From contig JAYSYX010000411.1 in assembly GCA_043727235.1 (NCBI GenBank), positions 1-19,107 of the forward strand: a stretch of DNA of 19,107 bases. The letters are read 5' to 3'. Position numbers and translations under genes: made by a program. How positions within the stretch are numbered: position 1 is the first letter of the stretch; each line of letters opens with the position of its first letter. The DNA is from UBA7236 sp043727235. GTDB lineage: Bacteria; Bacteroidota; Bacteroidia; Chitinophagales; BACL12. This document shows, in pieces, positions 14,605 through 19,107 of this stretch. The notes beneath the pieces were generated by a model. That model was not told the DNA's origin and made no database searches. It saw nothing but the letters and a program-made list of their open reading frames with translations.

Positions 14605-14677
14605 TACTGCCTACTGCCACTGCCTACTGCCACTGCCTACTGCCACTGCCTACTGCCACTGCCTACTGCTACTGCCA
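14605..14677. repeat. 13-bp minisatellite (ACTGCCTACTGCC)
   Basis: The unit ACTGCCTACTGCC is repeated about five and a half times between 14605 and 14677 with small changes (one CTACTGCTACTGCC near the end). It stops 6 bp before the stop codon of the following minus-strand gene. It is probably a slippage-prone non-coding array. Confidence 0.9.
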
Positions 14678-14683
14678 ACTTCT

Positions 14684-15604
14684 TCAACGTCTTTCAAACG
14701 TTCTCGTCACCTCCTTAAAATCACTTAAATTCTTTTCAAAATCCGAAATTGCTGAGCCGAGAATGATAAAATAGGTTCCTGCATCTGTGTAGAGAATGGT
14801 TTGATACGTAAGTTGTTTAATATTTTCTTTGTTGAAACCGTAAGCAATTAATTCAAATCCTTCTAAATTATTTATAGTGACAGGATTAATTTCTTCCACT
14901 ACATTTTTTTCTCCGTATGGCAATGATTTTACGCGCTTCATACAATATTCTTTTCTGTTGTCAACTGCAACATTTTGAAAAGAGGAACCAACGATGAGCA
15001 TCGATTTATTTTCCGATTCGGTGGGCATTTTTCCATCGGCGGTATATATTAAACTTCCCTGCAGATAATTTGCGAATTGTAATGCTGTTTTAGCGATATC
15101 AATTTTAAATTCTGCCGTTTGTTCTCCATTTACAGTTTGAATGGGGTTGTATTTAACAGTGAATATAGATTTCTTTATTTCCGCATCCATAGCACTTGAC
15201 CACTCAGGATAAATTCCATTCACCATCACGGTAAAAGTTGAATCGCCGAATACAAGTATATGTTTAAAATAGTTAGTGTTATTTACAACTTGTGTAACCA
15301 ACATAATGGTTGCATCTTTTCCGTTATATTCTGTATTTCTGTGTTCTACTAATGTAATTCCCTGCGCTTTTAATGCGTTTCCATTAAATCCTGCAGATAT
15401 TTGTTTATAGGGTGCGGGAAATTCGGATACCATGATGGAGGCACCGCTTGATGCCTGCTGAAAACCTGTGAAACCAACGCCGGGAATAAATCCTGCGGGA
15501 GGGTTCATACTGCATTTAGTACCGGTAACCAACAGAAGAGAATCACTCTGCGCAAGAACAGAGGAACTCAGAAAAAACAATAACAGGTAAATATAATTTT
15601 TCAT
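14684..15604 (-). CDS. Exported protein of unknown function
   Basis: This 306-residue protein has a clear signal peptide (MKNYIYLLLFFLSSSVLAQS, cleavage near residue 19). I do not recognise a named family. The mature part appears to hold two alpha/beta halves, at about 30-150 and 160-303. Each has a segment of the type GKDATIMLVTQV or GFELIAYGF, then strands such as YFKHILVFGDSTFTVMVNG or QTILYTDAGTYFIILGSA, then a closing helix. That pattern resembles PsbP/Mog1-like folds, which is a guess. Cysteines occur at 31 and 221. No sorting domain or lipobox is present, so it is probably periplasmic. It starts 19 bp after the DUF3817 gene and is likely co-transcribed. The 13-bp array abuts its 3' end. 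Confidence 0.65.
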   Translation of the reverse strand: MKNYIYLLLFFLSSSVLAQSDSLLLVTGTKCSMNPPAGFIPGVGFTGFQQASSGASIMVSEFPAPYKQISAGFNGNALKAQGITLVEHRNTEYNGKDATIMLVTQVVNNTNYFKHILVFGDSTFTVMVNGIYPEWSSAMDAEIKKSIFTVKYNPIQTVNGEQTAEFKIDIAKTALQFANYLQGSLIYTADGKMPTESENKSMLIVGSSFQNVAVDNRKEYCMKRVKSLPYGEKNVVEEINPVTINNLEGFELIAYGFNKENIKQLTYQTILYTDAGTYFIILGSAISDFEKNLSDFKEVTRTFERR

Positions 15605-15623
15605 ACCACTAATTTAAATAATA

Positions 15624-15938
15624 TTATTCTTTTTCCATTTCAGGTTGCAACAATTTTTTATCCAAAATGAATGGTCCGAAGGGAATTATAGATGCGAACA
15701 CAGCTATTGCGGTTTTTTTAATACTCCAATTTAATGCCATTTTCATGTCTAAACCGGTAAACATGTAGAGCACAAACAAGGCTCCGTGAATCCATCCCAC
15801 AATTTCAACGGCCATAGGCATGTCTGCCATATATTTCAGCGGCATGGCTATAAACAGTAATACCAGGAAGGAGATTCCCTCACAAATCGCCACCGTTCTG
15901 AATCTTCCGATCTCTGTTTTATACCAGGGTTTTTGCAT
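15624..15938 (-). CDS. DUF3817 family integral membrane protein
   Basis: This 104-residue protein contains the family signature: RFRTVAICEGISFLVLLFIA (13-32), then MPLKYMADMP, and GWIHGALFVLYMF (48-60). A final hydrophobic stretch is followed by a lysine-rich end. About three membrane helices are expected in the inner membrane. The biochemical function of DUF3817 is unknown. It heads an operon with the exported protein. On the minus strand TACCTTTG at 15983-15976 is a perfect -7 element 37 nt before the start codon, although no -33 TTG is at normal distance. Confidence 0.9.
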   Translation of the reverse strand: MQKPWYKTEIGRFRTVAICEGISFLVLLFIAMPLKYMADMPMAVEIVGWIHGALFVLYMFTGLDMKMALNWSIKKTAIAVFASIIPFGPFILDKKLLQPEMEKE

Positions 15939-15975
15939 GAAATTATTTGCTGGGATGAAATAATATTTTGAGCAG

Positions 15976-15983
15976 CAAAGGTA
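15976..15983 (-). promoter_or_regulatory. -7 element for the DUF3817 operon
   Basis: The minus strand reads TACCTTTG, an exact TAnnTTTG match giving a leader of about 30 nt. No TTG is found near the -33 position, so the match is partial evidence. Confidence 0.5.
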
Positions 15984-16027
15984 TTCACTTTGGTTGGAAA
16001 TGTGGAATGCAGTCAGAAAAAACCTAT

Positions 16028-16035
16028 TATATTTG
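16028..16035 (+). promoter_or_regulatory. -7 element for the OMP-S41 operon
   Basis: TATATTTG is an exact TAnnTTTG match about 60 nt before the ATG at 16096. No TTG lies at the normal -33 spacing. It is back to back with the DUF3817 -7 element 45 bp away, so this 157-bp gap is a divergent promoter region. Confidence 0.5.
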
Positions 16036-16095
16036 CGTCAATTATAGCGGTTTTAACGTGTGGATCTCGCATCCAAAAAGAGGCAGTATAATTTT

Positions 16096-16935
16096 ATGGT
16101 AATGAAAAGATTTGTTTGCAGTATTGTTGTTATTTTGATGAGCACTCTTGTTTTATTTTCTCAGGACAGCACAGAGAACAAAAACAGCATAAGAGTTGAA
16201 TATGGTTTACATCATCTTGCCAAGCAGGATCTTATTTTCTCACCATTTATTCTGAGAGATATTTCTCCAATAAATATTGGAATAATCTACAAACATGAAA
16301 ATCGTTTTTTACAGCTTGGAGAAATATATTTTAAATCCTTTGATCCCGTATATCTTGAAACTTTTGAATATTACAGTGTACCGGATTCAGATACATTTGA
16401 AACGATCAAAAATGATTTTACGCATGTTAATATAAATTATGTTTTGGGGAAAGAAGTAAGATCAACAAAAAAATATGGCTGGTATCTGGGAGTTGCAAGC
16501 GAAAATACTATTCATGCAGAATATTATTTCGCAGGCTATTTCTCAACATTCGGATATTTTGCTTCCTTTGGTTTGTCGGCATGGTCGCAATTTGAATATC
16601 GGGTAAATGATAAACACCAAATAAATGTTGCGGCACATTTTCCTCTGACGGCCTGGGTAGCCCGTTCGCCTTATCTTGCGAATGACGATGAATTTATTCT
16701 GAATATTTCCTCACACTCTGGAATAAAAACGTTTTTTGCTTATTTAGGAGATGGTTCATTGCAGACACTAAATACATTGCAACAATTTGATCTGAAGTTA
16801 AATTATCAATATGTTTTAAATAAAAGGTGGGATATTGGTGCATCCTATCATTTTAATTTTATTCACAATTCCAAACCCTTAAACCTTTTAAATTATCAGA
16901 ACGGGTTAAATATTAATGCCGCATTTCATTTTTAA
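16096..16935 (+). CDS. Putative outer-membrane beta-barrel protein
   Basis: This 279-residue protein has a signal peptide (MKRFVCSIVVILMSTLVLFS followed by Q). The mature part alternates short polar turns with aromatic-rich amphipathic strands such as YGWYLGVASENTIHAEYYF and FEYRVNDKHQINVAAHFPL. It ends LNINAAFHF, with a terminal Phe typical of proteins inserted by the BAM machinery. I do not recognise a named family. ATG codons at 16096 and 16102 are both possible. The longer frame from GTG at 16060 would put charged residues before the signal peptide and is unlikely. The next gene begins 2 nt after its stop codon, so the barrel and the S41 protease are probably made together. Confidence 0.65.
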   Translation: MVMKRFVCSIVVILMSTLVLFSQDSTENKNSIRVEYGLHHLAKQDLIFSPFILRDISPINIGIIYKHENRFLQLGEIYFKSFDPVYLETFEYYSVPDSDTFETIKNDFTHVNINYVLGKEVRSTKKYGWYLGVASENTIHAEYYFAGYFSTFGYFASFGLSAWSQFEYRVNDKHQINVAAHFPLTAWVARSPYLANDDEFILNISSHSGIKTFFAYLGDGSLQTLNTLQQFDLKLNYQYVLNKRWDIGASYHFNFIHNSKPLNLLNYQNGLNINAAFHF

Positions 16936-16937
16936 TT

Positions 16938-17951
16938 ATGCAAAAACGAGTAATCACATATACATTTCTTTTGGTTGTAACAACCCTGTTATTTTCCTGT
17001 GAAAAGGTGTTTTTTGTAGAAGAACCCGCTGATGATCCGGAAGCAATTTTTGAGAATTTCTGGAAGGCTTATAACGAAAATTATTCCGTGTTTGAAGAAC
17101 GCAATGTCAACTGGCAGGAATTATATGATATAAATCGCCCCTTGATAAATCCCAATACCACTGATGATGAATTACATGCCATTATTACAAATATGCTCGC
17201 TCCGCTAAATGATGGACATGTGCAATTTATTGCCGAGGATAGAAAGGTTTTTTATTCCAATATTTATTACAACAACAGAATTGATGACAGTTTATTTGAT
17301 CTGAATGTAATCAAAACAGATTATCTGGACGCGGGTTTTAATTCTGAAGATGGTTTTACTTACGGTACTATCAATGGTGAGATTGCTTATGTGTTTTTGC
17401 CATATATTGCGGACAATATGCCGATTATTGATGACATTTTAAATGAATATGCTGATGCAAAAGGATTAATTGTGGATCTACGACATAACAGTGGAGGTGA
17501 TTTTACGTGGGCACTTTCTTCTCTTAAAAGATTGACTGATCAAAAAAGATTTGTTTTTACTTCGCGAACAAAGAACGGTCCGGGATTAAATGATTATACC
17601 GATTGGTATGATTGGTATCTTGAACCCGGCGGAACATATTATAATAAACCAATTGTTTTACTCACCGACAGATATACTATAAGTGCCGGAGAAAGAGCTA
17701 CCATGATGTTCATGCAATTACCGAATGTTACCATTATCGGCGATACGACAAATGCTGCACATTCCACCCTATTCACCGGACAACTGGCCAACGGTTGGTT
17801 TTATTCTTTGAGCACGCAGGAAGTTAAATTACCAGATGGTTTTTCTTATGAAGGCATAGGTCTCGCTTCCGATATTTATATTAAAAATGATCTTATTGAT
17901 TTACAAAACGGTATTGATATGGTTTTAGAGGAAGCAATATCCAAATTCTGA
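16938..17951 (+). CDS. S41 family peptidase, lipoprotein
   Basis: The 337-residue product has a lipoprotein signal with lipobox LFSC (Cys21), so it should be anchored to a membrane on the periplasmic side. An N-terminal helical tricorn-C1-like region (about 33-98) includes FENFWKAYNENYSVFEERNV and LNDGHVQF, with H94 in the place of the tricorn catalytic histidine. The S41 core follows: GLIVDLRHNSGGD (176-188), then TDRYTISAGERA with probable nucleophile S249 and E252 nearby, then VTIIGDTTNAAH and LPDGFSYEGIGLASD. The gap of about 45 residues between H94 and the core is too short for a PDZ domain. Substrates are unknown. It is translationally close to the beta-barrel gene. Confidence 0.88.
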   Translation: MQKRVITYTFLLVVTTLLFSCEKVFFVEEPADDPEAIFENFWKAYNENYSVFEERNVNWQELYDINRPLINPNTTDDELHAIITNMLAPLNDGHVQFIAEDRKVFYSNIYYNNRIDDSLFDLNVIKTDYLDAGFNSEDGFTYGTINGEIAYVFLPYIADNMPIIDDILNEYADAKGLIVDLRHNSGGDFTWALSSLKRLTDQKRFVFTSRTKNGPGLNDYTDWYDWYLEPGGTYYNKPIVLLTDRYTISAGERATMMFMQLPNVTIIGDTTNAAHSTLFTGQLANGWFYSLSTQEVKLPDGFSYEGIGLASDIYIKNDLIDLQNGIDMVLEEAISKF

Positions 17952-18010
17952 TATTTCAAAAATAAAAGCCGATAATTTTCCCGTAAATTTACATTCAGCA
18001 AAATTTTAAT

Positions 18011-18835
18011 ATGATAAAAGTAGGGGAGTATAATTATTTAACTGCCATTCGTTCAACACCACAAGGTGTTTATTTAGACGATGAGGAGACAGGAATTTTA
18101 CTTCCGATAAAACAAGTTCCCAAAGGAATTAAGGAAGGCGATGTTGTAAATGTTTTTATTTATCACGATAGCGAGAACAGATTAATTGCAACTACGGAAA
18201 CACCAAAAGGAATTTTGGGGGATATTGTGGAACTTACTATATTAAGTGTCACACCTTCAGGTGCATATCTCGATTTCGGATTAATAAAAGATCTTTTTTT
18301 GCATAAATCGCAAATGGCGGGATCCGTGGAAATCGGGGAAAAACATTGGGTAAAAATTATTCTCGATGATAACGGAAGACTGGCTGCCACGGAAAATTTA
18401 AAAATGGATGCCGGGAATTCAGAAATTACGGTAAAGGAAAACGAAACTGTGGAGCTCATCATTTTAAAAGAAACTGATCTCGGTTATAATGTGCTTATAA
18501 ATAAAAAACATTTAGGATTATTACACTTCAGCGATGTTTTTAAACATGTATTAGTTGGAGATAAATTAGAAGGTCACATCAAAAAGATCCGCATGGATAG
18601 TAAAATTGATGTTGCAGAAGGGAAACATGGTTATGAAAGAATTGAATCTGAACTTGATAAAGTAATTCGTCTACTGGAAGAGAGCAATGGTTTTCTCCCC
18701 TTTCACGACAAAAGCGATCCCGAAGATATTTATGCCTATTTCAGCATGAGTAAAAAAACCTTTAAACAAGTGGTGGGTAGTTTATATAAGCAGAGAATTA
18801 TTACGATTGAAAAAGATGGGATTAGATTAGTGTGA
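18011..18835 (+). CDS. CvfB-like S1-domain RNA-binding protein
   Basis: This 274-residue cytoplasmic protein has successive S1/OB-fold modules and a C-terminal winged helix. The first is at about 1-65 (YLTAIRSTPQGVYLDDEETG), the second at about 66-135 (GDIVELTILSVTPSGAYLDF) and the third at about 145-205 (LGYNVLINKKHLGLLHFSDV). The winged helix, about 210-274, is of the type IYAYFSMSKKTFKQVVGSLY. That layout is the CvfB/YitL family, conserved across bacteria and linked to RNA binding and, in Staphylococcus, virulence regulation. The start ATG at 18011 is the first in frame and gives the usual family N-terminus. It lies 59 nt past the S41 gene, so read-through is possible, but TAAATTTA nearby may be its own -7 element. 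Confidence 0.85.
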   Translation: MIKVGEYNYLTAIRSTPQGVYLDDEETGILLPIKQVPKGIKEGDVVNVFIYHDSENRLIATTETPKGILGDIVELTILSVTPSGAYLDFGLIKDLFLHKSQMAGSVEIGEKHWVKIILDDNGRLAATENLKMDAGNSEITVKENETVELIILKETDLGYNVLINKKHLGLLHFSDVFKHVLVGDKLEGHIKKIRMDSKIDVAEGKHGYERIESELDKVIRLLEESNGFLPFHDKSDPEDIYAYFSMSKKTFKQVVGSLYKQRIITIEKDGIRLV

Positions 18836-19107
18836 AAAAGGACGTGGGAATCGAGAATCGGGAAAACAAACGGTGGGATTGGCCAAAATTTCGAAAGAAA
18901 TTTAAACTCCTTACTGCTCTCTCCTTTCTCCTTTTTATGATACTGGAAAACAAACGGTGGAGTTTGGTGGAATCTGGAAAGGAAATTTCCGTCAGTGATT
19001 GGTGAAACCCCACAACTGTTCGGAAGAAATCTCTTCTTTGAGTAATAAACATTTAGCTGTGTACAATTGATATTGAATATCAGCAAGTTATGATGGATTT
19101 TCGCAAT
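18836..19107. other. Right-edge gap with a direct repeat
   Basis: GGAAAACAAACGGTGG occurs at 18861-18876 and again at 18945-18960. Each is followed by a diverged continuation ending in GAAATTT (to about 18904 and 18988), so an 84-bp-period direct repeat is present. A pyrimidine tract CTCTCTCCTTTCTCC lies between. Two minus-strand frames here are made of this sequence and were not accepted. ATGATGGATTTTCGC at 19090 could open a gene beyond the window, but only six codons are visible. Confidence 0.55.

Noticed and set aside
18736..19086. Minus-strand frames at the right edge
   Set aside because: They overlap the end of the CvfB-like gene antisense and a direct repeat. Composition is rich in Phe, Ser and Pro, as in shadow frames.

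Overview
The window looks like a chromosomal segment of a Bacteroidota bacterium, probably environmental and with low GC. Four things point there. Two secreted proteins end in T9SS type A sorting domains (the IFPNP and IYPNP motifs). Several promoters match the Bacteroidota consensus TTTG / TAnnTTTG. DUF5686, GlxA-type and DUF3817 proteins are present. Shine-Dalgarno sequences are absent. Genes are ordinary, but the gaps between them are unusually rich in repeats.

Left part (1-2525, mostly minus strand). A short repeat and hairpin edge is followed by a candidate minus-strand small RNA of about 165 nt ending in a strong intrinsic terminator. Next come a small GreA/GreB-like protein with a TTG start and a secreted leishmanolysin-like (M8) metalloprotease with a T9SS sorting domain.

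Centre (2526-9765). A large CarboxypepD_reg-DUF5686 outer-membrane protein is followed by a cluster of GTCCC..GGGAC palindromic repeats. A class II Fic AMP-transferase with a C-terminal winged helix comes next. Its promoter and first codons carry four copies of the decamer AGTAAAGATA in alternating orientation, which suggests autoregulation. A DinB-like gene and a protein with two tandem AHSA1/SRPBCC domains form a minus-strand operon. It is divergent from a GlxA-type (DJ-1/PfpI plus AraC) regulator, and both sides have good Bacteroidota promoter elements.

Right part (9766-19107). A secreted GH13 alpha-amylase with a T9SS sorting domain ends at a perfect 13-bp terminator hairpin. It is followed by nested and tandem repeats, a DUF6159-like membrane protein, and a DUF3817 gene plus secreted-unknown gene pair. 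On the plus strand lie an outer-membrane beta-barrel protein gene, an S41 protease lipoprotein gene 2 nt downstream, and a CvfB-like S1-domain RNA-binding protein.

No rRNA, tRNA, CRISPR array, transposase or phage gene was seen. The most original signals are the Fic operator array, the candidate small RNA with a predicted 7-bp pseudoknot, and the layered intergenic repeats. One repeat family lies upstream of both T9SS-cargo genes.
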